64,000 bases of DNA from Elusimicrobiota bacterium (GCA_016182905.1 JACPFR010000020.1:1-64000), one strand, 5' to 3'. Counted from the stretch's first letter, positions 33,705 through 42,464 are shown. Notes: generated by a model from the sequence alone, not told the origin. Translations and numbers: made by a program.

Positions 33705-33775
33705 GGAAACTTCTCCGCAATTAGGGAAGCGACCTGGGTCACGCTCCGGGGCTCGACGAACGGCGCGCCGAATCC

Positions 33776-33781
33776 TATCCT
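33776..33781 (+). promoter_or_regulatory. -10 box TATCCT, leaderless pattern
   Basis: TATCCT ends 7 nt before the ATG at 33789. No -35 match is evident. Confidence 0.4.
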
Positions 33782-33788
33782 ATTGATC

Positions 33789-34109
33789 ATGACCCCGAAC
33801 CCCGACCCGCCTTCTTCCTTTGTCGGCCTCCTGAAGGCTTATCCTTGGCTGGCGGCGCTTCTCGCGTTCAGCTTGATCGTCACTCTATGGGCGGCCACGC
33901 GTCGAGCACCGCCTGCGCCCGAGTCCGTCCCCCCGATCGTGGAGCCGGTCATCGAGATTCCCTTGCCCGTCCCCGAAGTGGGCGCGGGGGACGGGGGCGC
34001 GCCCTCCGGAGACGAGACTGCGCCGCCTTCGCCGGCAGCGGGACACCGGCGCGAGGGCGGGACTTTCGTGCCCGATTCCAACAGGCCGCTGCCCGGCAGG
34101 GATAGCTAG
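33789..34109 (+). CDS. Small single-span membrane protein, Pro-rich
   Basis: The 106-aa protein has one membrane helix (about residues 14-36, 'AYPWLAALLAFSLIVTLWAA') near the N-terminus and then a Pro/Glu/Gly-rich tail. The shape recalls TonB-like or linker proteins, but no motif confirms this. The ATG at 33789 is chosen because a TATCCT box lies 7 nt upstream; the longer frame runs antisense to the pilin gene. It converges on the PorV-like gene. Function unknown. Confidence 0.5.
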   Translation: MTPNPDPPSSFVGLLKAYPWLAALLAFSLIVTLWAATRRAPPAPESVPPIVEPVIEIPLPVPEVGAGDGGAPSGDETAPPSPAAGHRREGGTFVPDSNRPLPGRDS

Positions 34110-34128
34110 AGCGGCGGGCTCGTAATCC

Positions 34129-35019
34129 CTACCAGCGAATAGCTAGGGTGAACCTGTGCGAGCGCCCAAGCTCGCCCGATGGAAGCACGGCATAGTCGAG
34201 GCCCCACTTTTCGTTTCGAAAACCCAGACCCATCGTCAGGCCGCGTGCCGCGTCGAAACCCGAGCCACCGGTGATCGCCGTCCGAGTCGTATAGCCCGCG
34301 CGCAGGTAAATATTCTTGACGACCTGGTATTCGCCGCCGAGGGCGGCGTCCGTCCCCGCGCCTCGCGGACCGCTGACGATCTCGGCCGCCGCCGCGTGAC
34401 CGCCCTCGAACTTATAGGCCGTACCAACGGCCAGCCTCAGCGGAAGATCGTTGCGCTGATCCTCAAATTTGAGGCCGGGGCCGAGGTTTCGAAGCGCCGC
34501 GCCGACAGCGAGCCTTCCAAACTCGCGCCCGGCACCGACGTCAGCGGCAACCGTTTGCGCCTCGGTTGAGCCGATGTGGCTGCGAATGTATTTGACGCTC
34601 GCGCCGATTTGGGCAAAATCCAACTTGCGGGCATACGCCGCGCTCACGGCTGCGTCCGAGGCGTTAAAGTTGGACGTCGGCCGTCCTAGGCTGTCGCGCC
34701 CGTCGATCTTGCCTTGGCTGAGATAGGTGAGGCCTGCCGCGAAGGTTCCCTGGCTCGTCGGATGAGCGTAAGCGAGGAAGTCGAATCGTGTGCTCTCGAA
34801 CATCGCAGCGTGATTTGCCGTGAATTCGCGTTTTTCGAGTCTAGACAATCTGGCCGGGTTCCAGTAGAGAGCATTCGCGTCGTCCGCCAGTGCCGTATAC
34901 GCTCCGCCCATGCCGAGGCCGCGCGCGCCCGTGCCGATATCGAGGAAAGACGCAGTCTCACCGCCGAGGGCAGAGCTTGCCAGGAACACGGGCAGTCCGA
35001 CGGCCAATAGTCGTCTCAT
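34129..35019 (-). CDS. PorV/UPF0164-like outer-membrane beta-barrel protein
   Basis: The 296-aa protein has a signal peptide (LLAVGLPVFLASSALGG) and the PorV/PorQ signature just after it: 'FLDIGTGARGLGMGGAYTALADDANALYWNPARL', seen here as landmarks 'GARGLGMGGAYTA' and 'ALYWNPARL'. The rest alternates as amphipathic strands and ends in an aromatic residue (TLAIRW), as outer-membrane barrels do. In Bacteroidota PorV shuttles T9SS cargo to the attachment complex; elsewhere its role is unclear. The gene just upstream encodes a T9SS-like C-terminal domain, a suggestive pairing. Confidence 0.78.
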   Translation of the reverse strand: MRRLLAVGLPVFLASSALGGETASFLDIGTGARGLGMGGAYTALADDANALYWNPARLSRLEKREFTANHAAMFESTRFDFLAYAHPTSQGTFAAGLTYLSQGKIDGRDSLGRPTSNFNASDAAVSAAYARKLDFAQIGASVKYIRSHIGSTEAQTVAADVGAGREFGRLAVGAALRNLGPGLKFEDQRNDLPLRLAVGTAYKFEGGHAAAAEIVSGPRGAGTDAALGGEYQVVKNIYLRAGYTTRTAITGGSGFDAARGLTMGLGFRNEKWGLDYAVLPSGELGRSHRFTLAIRW

Positions 35020-35024
35020 GTCCC

Positions 35025-36023
35025 TCAGCGTATCACCGCTACTTTCTTGGCCACCTTGATGTCGGATTCCCCGTTCCTAGTGGCCGTCATGACATAGGTA
35101 TAGACTCCGCTGCCGACGTCGCTCGTATCCCACGTCATATCGGAGGTCGGTTGAGCGCCCTTGCCGTTGCCGTCGTCTAGGATCGCGGCGCTGGTTGCGC
35201 TCATCTCATGGATTCTGCGGCCCGCCAAATCGTAGATCTTCACCGATACGGAGTCCGCGTTGCCGACCTGGACGCGGATCGTGACCGTTCGACCGCGCGC
35301 AGGATTGGGGAAGGCGTAGATGTCAACTAGTCCGTAGGCTCCCGTCGCCAGCACTCCGATACCGCCGGAACCCATCGCCTGGTATAGAGAAAAGTGGGCG
35401 CTCTGCGCCCGGACCAGATGCGCCGACTCGTCCACGGTCGACGGCAACGGTTCCCAGGCCTGTGTGGCTTCGTTCCAGTAATGAATCTTGATATCTCGTG
35501 CATTCAGATTTTTCGCGCGGACGACGGCGGGATCGTAAGCAAGCGCGATTTGGACTGGAACCCGAAAGCTCGTGCCGTGTGGGCCGAATTCGACGCTTTC
35601 AGAGACGGCCGAGAGCTTAAATTCCGCGCGTCTGCGGGCAGTCGGCGAGGCCGGCGTCTCCGGTATCGTCTCGACCGTGATTATCGCGTCCTCGCGCAGG
35701 GCGCCCTTCGGGAGACTGACGCCCGTGCCGTCGGTCAGGCGCACCGCCGCCGGGGTCTCGGACACGGCGAAGGCCGCTGCCTTTCCCGCGTTAAAACTCG
35801 CGGGCTTGACGGTTTCCGCCGTCGACACCGCGAAGGGGTCTCCTCCGCTTGGAGACGGTTCGTTTAATTCGAGCGCCCGGCTGTATCGCAGCATCTCTTC
35901 GCGCATGCGCAGCTTCCATGACGCTGAGGTGTTGGGAGAACTGTATATCTCGTACATGCGGTCCAATACGTCGGCTTGTGCGGGAGACGTGCAGAGAAAA
36001 ATGAAAACAAGGATTTTGTTCAT
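35025..36023 (-). CDS. Secreted protein with T9SS/FlgD-like C-terminal domain
   Basis: The 332-aa protein has a signal peptide (MNKILVFIFLCTSPAQA). A ZU5-like middle ('GVSLPKGALREDAIITVE', 'VEFGPHGTSFRVPVQIAL') precedes a C-terminal FlgD/T9SS type A-like sorting domain: 'VDIYAFPNPARGRTVTIRV', 'VSVKIYDLAGRRIHEM', 'WDTSDVGSGVYTYVMTA', ending 'VAKKVAVIR'. That terminal strand pattern is the usual secretion signal of T9SS cargo. It starts 4 nt inside the upstream gene and ends 5 nt before the PorV-like gene. Whether a T9SS exists in this genome cannot be judged here. Confidence 0.75.
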   Translation of the reverse strand: MNKILVFIFLCTSPAQADVLDRMYEIYSSPNTSASWKLRMREEMLRYSRALELNEPSPSGGDPFAVSTAETVKPASFNAGKAAAFAVSETPAAVRLTDGTGVSLPKGALREDAIITVETIPETPASPTARRRAEFKLSAVSESVEFGPHGTSFRVPVQIALAYDPAVVRAKNLNARDIKIHYWNEATQAWEPLPSTVDESAHLVRAQSAHFSLYQAMGSGGIGVLATGAYGLVDIYAFPNPARGRTVTIRVQVGNADSVSVKIYDLAGRRIHEMSATSAAILDDGNGKGAQPTSDMTWDTSDVGSGVYTYVMTATRNGESDIKVAKKVAVIR

Positions 36024-36895
36024 GATCCCAACTTCCCGACGATGAAGTCCACGTTGAGCTTCAGCAGTAAGAAGGCGCTCCCGTTGACATGTTTGTCGCG
36101 TTCGGCCTGCAACTCTTTGACGAAGGCGTTCAATTGGTTCACCGCGGTTTTGTTCTGGCCGCGTGCGATGGAGACCTTGGCGGCATCTAGCTTTGCGTCC
36201 AGGCTCTTTACGATGCCCTCGGAGCCGTGACCAAAAAACCAGCCGAGGGAGACGGATTGGTGCATAAATGCGATCAGGCGGTCGATCAGCGATGTCGGAT
36301 CGATGAGATCGGGGACTGGCTCCGGGCCTAAGGTCACGCCTGAGGTGGTGTCGTTGAAAAAATCCGTCAGCTCAGTGAGGGCATCGGCCTCCTCTTGATC
36401 TCCGGGCTCAGCCTCCGGTACCACGGTGGCACTGTTGCTCTCGATGAAATAGCGCTTTATTCCAGGAACGCTTTGAGCCGTGATTTTGAAGCCTGATAAG
36501 GTTGCGCCAGGTTGAATTTGAGATGATTCCACGCCATAAAGCCATCCGCCCACGACGATGTTCGAAGCGAGCATGCGGTTTTTATCTTGAATGCAACAGT
36601 CGAATGAATCCCAGGTGGTTGGCCCGGTCGTAGTTGCTGAGGAAACAGGCACATCGATTTGAATCTTAAACGAAGTTATCGCGCGTTCGCTGCTCGTGCT
36701 ATTTTTTACGTCATAGATATACTCGAGGTGCCCGTTGATCGGGCTGATGAGAACAGTAACGGTTGCTGTAGCTTTGTTATGGGGTTCATAGCCGATCTCA
36801 GCAGCCGTAAGTGCAGAACTTATTGAAACACAGGCAATCAAAAGCCATGCCGCGATGAGGAATCGGACAGACAGAGAAGCTTTAGAAGCGCACAT
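36020..36895 (-). CDS. Secreted protein, beta-domain plus C-terminal helical repeat
   Basis: The 291-aa protein has a signal peptide (FLIAAWLLIACVSISSA). The N-terminal half looks like a beta-sandwich ('GHLEYIYDVKNSTSSERAI'). The C-terminal 'KTAVNQLNAFVKELQAERD' with 'AFLLLKLNVDFIVGKL' matches the helical tail often attached to cell-surface or VCBS proteins, in which a long helix packs against Asn-Ala-Phe repeats. Base composition is low in GC for this window. It overlaps both neighbours (14 nt upstream, 4 nt downstream). No catalytic site is seen. Confidence 0.65.
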   Translation of the reverse strand: MCASKASLSVRFLIAAWLLIACVSISSALTAAEIGYEPHNKATATVTVLISPINGHLEYIYDVKNSTSSERAITSFKIQIDVPVSSATTTGPTTWDSFDCCIQDKNRMLASNIVVGGWLYGVESSQIQPGATLSGFKITAQSVPGIKRYFIESNSATVVPEAEPGDQEEADALTELTDFFNDTTSGVTLGPEPVPDLIDPTSLIDRLIAFMHQSVSLGWFFGHGSEGIVKSLDAKLDAAKVSIARGQNKTAVNQLNAFVKELQAERDKHVNGSAFLLLKLNVDFIVGKLGS

Positions 36896-38822
36896 GCCAA
36901 TGACTCCCTTCTACATGGATTCGACTTCCGCCCCGAGACAGAATAATATCGCGCAATTTCTGCTGTTGCTTTTGCGTCAAGGCGCCGGGACTGAGATTCG
37001 TGCTGACCTGGAAATCGGCCGCAGTTCCATCTCGGTGCTCGCAGTGTCCGGTGGAATTGCAACGCTTCCTATCCGCGGGGAACTGATCCACGATATCGGC
37101 CGTCCAGTTCCCTCCGACATCAAAACCTCCGCCCAGCTGTAGGCTCATGTCGTTGATCTCAAGCATGCGTGTCGCCCCGGCGAATGCGAGCCATTCAGCG
37201 GCAATGGCGGCTATCGCGGTGTTGGTCGCTGCGGTTCCAAAATGATTTTGATCCGGGCTTACGCAGCCAGGGGGAGCATCTGGACCGTGGTGCTGACAGG
37301 TGCCCCCGTCCTTGGTATAAGTGGCGGCAGCCGGCAGAGGCATTAACCCCGGCACTCTGACCTCGAGTACCGCCGAAGTCGAGACGTTCGGCGTATCCGT
37401 CAGGTGAACCTTGATCGTTTCCTGTCCGCCAAACGCGCTGGCGGTATAAGTCGCGGTCAGTTTGCCGTCAGGGCCCGTCCGCCCATGCGGCGCGGTCGAA
37501 AGCTGGATGCTGCTCCCTGAGAATGTCCCCACGGGCCTGCCACCGCTGTGATCGTGCCCGCCCGAATTTACCACCGGCTCCGCGATGAAGGTCACATCCC
37601 TATCGGCGATAGGAATGCCCTGCGAGTTTTTCAGCGACACCCGGACTTGAGTCTTGGCGCCGGGCTTCACGCTCGAGGGCTCCAAGGCGACTGAAAGGGT
37701 GTCCGTTGCCCGGCCATAACGGTCGAGGTAGACACGGCGCCGGCCTGAGACTATGAAGCTACCAGCCAAGTAAAGAGCGGAATTGCTGACGCGGGCGAAG
37801 TCGGCGTCGTCTTTGCCCGCGTCTGTCACTATCGGTGTGGTCCATGCGGCGACACCAGACGCGTCGAATTTCTGAACTTGACGTGAACCTAGGCCTCCAT
37901 AGGTCTCAGCTTCTGGCCCGACTCCGATCAGCCTGCCCGGTGGCGCCGGACGTTGAGTACCGAACGTCGGGGCGACTCGCATATACGTGGGCGGGGAAGG
38001 AGGAAAGGTTGGAATGGCGGGACTTATAATGCCGTACATGTCTCCGAGCGATTGTGATTGCGTCGTACTGAGGATGCCGGCCGATGGCAGCAACTCTTCG
38101 ACTCTGTTCAAAAGTCCTGGGTCATACCGCAAGAATAGCCAGCGGAAGGGAACGAATTCGAAGTTGCCCTGCTCTCGAATCGGAACGCTCACTTTACCGG
38201 TCGGCGAGACATGAATTGCTCCAACCACCCCAATGGTCGAAAAATTGTCTCGCCTGCGATAGACGTCGCGAGGGCCTTCAGCCAAGTTTAAGTCGAATTG
38301 CACAACCAATCCTGCGGTTTCGAAATCGGTGTCAGTAAAGTCCATGGTGGCGTAAAGGATTCCTCGGCCGGCATCGAGCGCGAGACCATTGGCTATGATG
38401 GATGCACCAGGATTCGACGACGCAGGACGTGCCTCTTGAAGGCGGACGCCTTCGGGTGAATACTTGACTATGACGATCTCACCGAAAATTGTCGTGAAAT
38501 CCGTATAGATGCGGTAGGCGTTACCGTTCGAGTCGACGGCCAAGCCTCCTTGGAAACCGGCTGAATACGGTGGAAACGGCTCGTAGACGATCCAGGAAAG
38601 GGTCCCGTCCGGCCCTACTCGGCTGAGAAACGGCCCCCCGTTGGTCACCCCGGCGATATAGGCGGCACCCGACGGCAATACTTGAAGGTCGGTGAGCCCG
38701 CCGCCGGTCGGAGAAAACTCATACGTGGTTTGCCTCTGCCGTGTAGGGGGCGGTTCGGTCGCTTGTGAAATGCTGCTTTGGAAGGCGAGAAGGAGGACCG
38801 CCGAAGCGATGGTTGAACGCAT
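36882..38822 (-). CDS. Secreted protein with propeller, Ig-like domain and M15-like zinc-site domain
   Basis: The 646-aa protein starts at the ATG at 38822 with a signal peptide (STIASAVLLLAFQSSISQA); a longer TTG start lies upstream of the promoter and is rejected. Residues about 30-370 look like an SBBP-type propeller ('GGLTDLQVLPSGAAYIAGV'). An Ig-like Big1-type domain follows ('SVKPGAKTQVRVSLKNSQG'). The C-terminal region has 'GHCEHRDGTAADF' and 'HVEGSHWHVRF', resembling the His-x6-Asp and His-x-His zinc site of M15/DD-carboxypeptidase or Hedgehog-like folds. It heads the leftward operon with the PorV-like gene. Peptidase activity is inferred. Confidence 0.7.
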   Translation of the reverse strand: MRSTIASAVLLLAFQSSISQATEPPPTRQRQTTYEFSPTGGGLTDLQVLPSGAAYIAGVTNGGPFLSRVGPDGTLSWIVYEPFPPYSAGFQGGLAVDSNGNAYRIYTDFTTIFGEIVIVKYSPEGVRLQEARPASSNPGASIIANGLALDAGRGILYATMDFTDTDFETAGLVVQFDLNLAEGPRDVYRRRDNFSTIGVVGAIHVSPTGKVSVPIREQGNFEFVPFRWLFLRYDPGLLNRVEELLPSAGILSTTQSQSLGDMYGIISPAIPTFPPSPPTYMRVAPTFGTQRPAPPGRLIGVGPEAETYGGLGSRQVQKFDASGVAAWTTPIVTDAGKDDADFARVSNSALYLAGSFIVSGRRRVYLDRYGRATDTLSVALEPSSVKPGAKTQVRVSLKNSQGIPIADRDVTFIAEPVVNSGGHDHSGGRPVGTFSGSSIQLSTAPHGRTGPDGKLTATYTASAFGGQETIKVHLTDTPNVSTSAVLEVRVPGLMPLPAAATYTKDGGTCQHHGPDAPPGCVSPDQNHFGTAATNTAIAAIAAEWLAFAGATRMLEINDMSLQLGGGFDVGGNWTADIVDQFPADRKRCNSTGHCEHRDGTAADFQVSTNLSPGALTQKQQQKLRDIILSRGGSRIHVEGSHWHVRF

Positions 38823-38841
38823 GGTAATGGTGGGTCGGGGC

Positions 38842-38870
38842 AGTATAGTCCCCAATACCAGGAATTACAA
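38842..38870 (-). promoter_or_regulatory. Promoter TTGTAA-17-TATACT of the surface-protein operon
   Basis: On the minus strand TTGTAA (38865-38870) and TATACT (38842-38847) are 17 nt apart; the ATG is 19 nt further on. It would drive the four-gene operon ending at 34129. Confidence 0.65.
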
Positions 38871-38884
38871 GGGCTGTCTCGCGC

Positions 38885-41371
38885 TCAAGAACACTCGGAG
38901 TGGCCGCAGTCGTGGCAGGTCACGCCGGAGCAGCCCGATTCGTGCGAGACGTTGCGCGAGAAGCATTTCGGGCAATGCTCCGAGACCGCCGTCTCGGCGG
39001 CGGGCTCGACGGGGACTCCGCCGTCGATCCAGCCGGTCTTCTTGAGATGGGCGCGCAGGGCGATGGCGAGCGCGTGGGGGATGGAGTCCACGCGGTTGGG
39101 CCCCAGGCCGATCGGGCGGTCGCCCTTCACCGAGTTGAGGTGCTTGAGCAGGCGCAGCGGATCTCCGCCCTCCGCCAGGTATTTCGAGATCAGGATGCCC
39201 ACGAGCGAGGTCAGCCCCGCGATCTCGGTGCCGAGCGGGGGGATGTTGGTGAACAACTGGAAAGGCCCCTTCTCGTCGTAGTTGATGTGCACGTGCAGCG
39301 GCCCGTAGCCGGTGCGGAGCTGGTAGTACTCGGCGTCGAGGCCGAGCGAGGCCTCCGGCGTGCGGCGCTTCCCTTTTGACGGGGTGGAGGAAAGGTTGAG
39401 CACCTGCTGGGCCTTCGAGCCGTCGCGGTACACGGTGATGCCCTTGCAGCCGAGCTCGTAGGACAGGAGATAGGCGCCGCGGACGTCGTCGGCCGTCGCC
39501 TCCTCGGGCAGGTTGATCGTTTTGGAGACGCCGTTGTCGGTGTGGCGCTGGAAGGCGGCCTGCATGCGGACGTGGGTCTCGACGGAAACGTCGTGGGCGG
39601 TGGCGAAGAGTTTTTGAACGGAATCGGGGATCTCGGGAAGGCCGGCCAACGACTTGTGATTCGAGTCGATGGCCCGCATCAAGCTCTTCTCGTCCTTGCC
39701 GAACCACTTGTTCTTCTCGGCGTATTCTTTGAACAGCGGATTGACCTCGAAAAAGACGTCTTTGTCGTCCGGTTGTTTGCCGTGCTTCAACAGCTCGAGG
39801 GCTTTGGCGTTGTATCTCGTATACGCGATCGCGAAGAACGGCTCGATGCCCCCGCCCTGCAGTCCCGCGGCGATGGCGATGGTCCCCGTCGGCGCGATGG
39901 TCGTGCGCGCGCAGTGGCGGGGATGCCGCTTCTCGCCCCGGAAATGCTCCGACTCCGGATCGTAGGCCGAGTCCGTCCAGTTGGGGAAGACCCCGCGCTC
40001 GCGGGCGATCCTCTCGGAGGCCTCGAGCGCGGCGCCGTTGATGAACGACATGACCTTGTCGCCGAGCTTGAGCGCCTCGGGGTCCCCGTACGCGACGCCG
40101 CTCTTGACCAAGGCCTCGGCCCAGCCCATCACGCCCAGGCCGATGCGGCGGTTGCCCTTGGCGAGCCGCTCGATCTCCGGCAGCGGGTAGTCGTTGACCT
40201 CGATGACGTCCTCGAGGAAGCGGATCGCGAGGGCGACCGTCTCCTTCAGGCGCGGGAAGTCCCAGCGTCCCGCGCCGGTCTCGCCGGTCACGAACGCGCC
40301 GAGGTTGAGCGAGCCCAGGTTGCACGGCTCCCACGGCAGCAGCGGCTGCTCGCCGCACGGATTGGTGCTCTCGATCTGGCCGAGCGCCGGCGTCGTGTTG
40401 GAGCCCGAGGCGTTGATGCGGTCGAGGACGACGTAGCCCGGGTCGCCCGTCTTCCACGCGAGGTCGACCATCGCGTCGAAGACCTCCTTGGCGCGCAGCT
40501 TGCCGTCCGGCTTGCCCGAGCGCGGGTTGATCAGGTCGTACTCGGCGTCGGCCAGGACCGCGCGCATGAAGGCGGCGTCCACGCCGACGGAGATGTTGAA
40601 GTTCTCCATGACGCCCGGCTGGGTCTTCATCTTGATGAAGTCCATGATCTCCGGGTGATCGTAGCGGAGGATCGCCATGTTGGCGCCGCGGCGCGTGCCG
40701 CCCTGCTTGACGACGTCGGTCATCGTGTCGAACAGCTTCATGAAGGACAGCGCGCCCGACGCCACGCCCTGCGTCTTCTTGACCGGATCGCCCTTCGGGC
40801 GCAGCGAGGAGAAGGAGAAGCCGGTGCCGCCGCCCGATTTCTGGATCATCGACTGCGCGGCGAGCGACTTGGTGATGCCCTCCATCGAGTCGGGCACGGG
40901 CAGGACGTAGCAGGCGGAGAGCTGCTGCAGCTCGCGGCCGGCGTTCATCAAGGTCGGGGAGTTCGGCAGGAAGTCCCAACCCGCCATCAGGCCGTAGAAT
41001 CTGGCCGCCCACTCCTCGCGCAGGGCCTTGGCCTCGGGGTGCTTGGCGCAGGCCTTTTCCAGGTTGGCCAGCAGGCGCGAGAAGTTGGCCTGCCGCGCGT
41101 CGTTGTCGGGCAGGCCCTGGTGGAAGAGGATCATGCGCCCGGCGGCGGCGCCGTCGACGGCGGGGACCAGGACGACCTTGCGCTCGACTCCGACGAAGAC
41201 GCCCCAAGACTCGGCCTTGGGATGGCTGAGCACCTCTCCGAGGGCGACGTTGCGGGCGACGCCCATCAGCCACGCCTCGGCCGACGGGGAGTCGCGCAGG
41301 TACTTGTCCTTGATGACCTTGTGCTGGTTGGCGGTCAGGTGGATCTTGCCGGCGGCGCGGGTTTTAGCCAT
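38885..41371 (-). CDS. nrdJ: Adenosylcobalamin-dependent (class II) ribonucleotide reductase
   Basis: The 828-aa protein reduces ribonucleotides to deoxyribonucleotides using a B12-derived radical, so it works with or without oxygen. Landmarks are 'FLPNSPTLMNAG', 'QKSGGGTGFSFS', 'KQGGTRRGANMA', the finger-loop 'ESTNPCGEQPLLPWEPCNLG', 'RRIGLGVMGWAEAL' and 'APTGTIAIAAG'. The C-terminus holds a Cys-rich zinc-ribbon-like tail (CPKCFSRNV...CHDCGHSEC) that may carry the redox-active pair. The ATG follows AGGAAGG, a normal leadered start. It feeds the dTTP route with dcd, dut, thyX and tmk. Confidence 0.95.
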   Translation of the reverse strand: MAKTRAAGKIHLTANQHKVIKDKYLRDSPSAEAWLMGVARNVALGEVLSHPKAESWGVFVGVERKVVLVPAVDGAAAGRMILFHQGLPDNDARQANFSRLLANLEKACAKHPEAKALREEWAARFYGLMAGWDFLPNSPTLMNAGRELQQLSACYVLPVPDSMEGITKSLAAQSMIQKSGGGTGFSFSSLRPKGDPVKKTQGVASGALSFMKLFDTMTDVVKQGGTRRGANMAILRYDHPEIMDFIKMKTQPGVMENFNISVGVDAAFMRAVLADAEYDLINPRSGKPDGKLRAKEVFDAMVDLAWKTGDPGYVVLDRINASGSNTTPALGQIESTNPCGEQPLLPWEPCNLGSLNLGAFVTGETGAGRWDFPRLKETVALAIRFLEDVIEVNDYPLPEIERLAKGNRRIGLGVMGWAEALVKSGVAYGDPEALKLGDKVMSFINGAALEASERIARERGVFPNWTDSAYDPESEHFRGEKRHPRHCARTTIAPTGTIAIAAGLQGGGIEPFFAIAYTRYNAKALELLKHGKQPDDKDVFFEVNPLFKEYAEKNKWFGKDEKSLMRAIDSNHKSLAGLPEIPDSVQKLFATAHDVSVETHVRMQAAFQRHTDNGVSKTINLPEEATADDVRGAYLLSYELGCKGITVYRDGSKAQQVLNLSSTPSKGKRRTPEASLGLDAEYYQLRTGYGPLHVHINYDEKGPFQLFTNIPPLGTEIAGLTSLVGILISKYLAEGGDPLRLLKHLNSVKGDRPIGLGPNRVDSIPHALAIALRAHLKKTGWIDGGVPVEPAAETAVSEHCPKCFSRNVSHESGCSGVTCHDCGHSECS

Positions 41372-41421
41372 GGGGGACCTTCCTCTTAGAGTGTAACAGC
41401 GGCCCGGCCGCGCGTCCAGGG

Positions 41422-42033
41422 TCAGGCGAGGATCGGGCGGGCGGTGAAATCGGCGCCGATCGACTCGGCGTAGAGCTCCAGGGGCTTGAGGTCCACCTCA
41501 GGGAGCTCGACGGCGGTGACGCGCGTGCGGATCCCCGCCTTGACGCAGTTGGCGGCGAATCGCCGCGAAGCGGCGAACCCGGCGTCGCGGTACGCCGGGG
41601 CGGGGCGCAGCAGCTCGACCCACTGCTTCGGGTCGGCGGTGTTGAGGCTGACGGCGACCTCGTCGAGATACCCGGCCAGCTCCGGGGTGATGTCCCGGCC
41701 CCAGATCAGGTCGCCCAGGCCGACGGTGTTCAGACGGCGCCTCACCTTCGGGTAATGGGTCTTGAGGTAGAGGCCGACCTTGTTCATCTCCTCCAGGCGG
41801 TAAGTGGACTCGCCGAAGCCGCAGAACACGACCTCCCGCCAGTCCCCGCCCGCGCCCAGCTTGGCCTCGAGCGCGTTGATCAGCGCCGCCGCCGTGGGCT
41901 CGGGCCCTTTGATGCGGAGGTCGTTGCCCTCGAACAGGTAGTCCCAGGGGACCTTGACGCAGAAGCCGCAGGAGACCGGGCAGCGGTTGGTCAGGTTGAG
42001 ATAGAGCGCGCGGTCCTTCTCATATAGGATCAT
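41422..42033 (-). CDS. Radical SAM protein (resembles TatD-associated subfamily)
   Basis: The protein has 203 aa from the ATG at 42033 (MILYEKDRALYLNLT); a longer start at 42099 would add 22 residues and intrude on the rplU promoter side. The [4Fe-4S] motif CxxxCxxC is 'RCPVSCGFCVK'. 'LYLNLTNRC', 'VFCGFGESTYRLEEM' and 'RRRLNTVGLGDLIWG' fit the small TatD-linked radical SAM group. The substrate is unknown. It reads away from rplU and is 50 nt upstream of nrdJ on the same strand. Confidence 0.8.
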   Translation of the reverse strand: MILYEKDRALYLNLTNRCPVSCGFCVKVPWDYLFEGNDLRIKGPEPTAAALINALEAKLGAGGDWREVVFCGFGESTYRLEEMNKVGLYLKTHYPKVRRRLNTVGLGDLIWGRDITPELAGYLDEVAVSLNTADPKQWVELLRPAPAYRDAGFAASRRFAANCVKAGIRTRVTAVELPEVDLKPLELYAESIGADFTARPILA

Positions 42034-42092
42034 GACGGCCTGTGCTGTAGCAACGATACGGCTAGGGCGTCCGGCGTCCGCTGAGAATCGCC

Positions 42093-42121
42093 TTGTCACT
42101 CGTCGGGGATTTTGTTATGAT
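42093..42121 (+). promoter_or_regulatory. rplU promoter TTGTCA-17-TATGAT
   Basis: TTGTCA (42093-42098) and TATGAT (42116-42121) are 17 nt apart. The start site would be near 42128, leaving a roughly 19-nt leader with AGGAG (42138-42142) before the ATG at 42147. It is a conventional leadered promoter, unlike many in the window. Confidence 0.8.
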
Positions 42122-42146
42122 GTACGCCTACCTCAACAGGAGTCCT

Positions 42147-42458
42147 ATGTACGCGATCATCGAGACGGGCGGAAAACAACTTTGGGTCATTCCCGGCGAG
42201 ACCGTCAAGGTCGAGAAGCTGGAGGCCAAGGAAGGCGACAAGCTGACGTTCGACGCGCTTTGGGCCGTCGGCGACGCTCCGGAAGGCCAGGAGCCGAAGT
42301 CCACGCGCAGCGCGAAGGTCACGGCGACCGTCGTCAAGCAGGGCCGGGGCCAGAAGATCATCGTCTTCAAGAAGCGCACCAAGAAGGCTTACAAGAAGAC
42401 CCAGGGTCACCGGCAGTGGCTCACGTCGATCAAGATCGAGAGCATCTCTCTTAATTAA
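42147..42458 (+). CDS. rplU: 50S ribosomal protein L21
   Basis: The 103-aa protein matches bL21 end to end: 'MYAIIETGGKQLWVIPGE', 'KVEKLEAKEGD', then the basic 'KKRTKKAYKKTQGHRQ' 23S-binding tail. The ATG at 42147 is preceded by AGGAG and gives the usual length; in-frame codons upstream lie in the promoter. It is followed after 6 nt by rpmA, the universal L21-L27 pair. Confidence 0.97.
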   Translation: MYAIIETGGKQLWVIPGETVKVEKLEAKEGDKLTFDALWAVGDAPEGQEPKSTRSAKVTATVVKQGRGQKIIVFKKRTKKAYKKTQGHRQWLTSIKIESISLN

Positions 42459-42464
42459 AAAACT

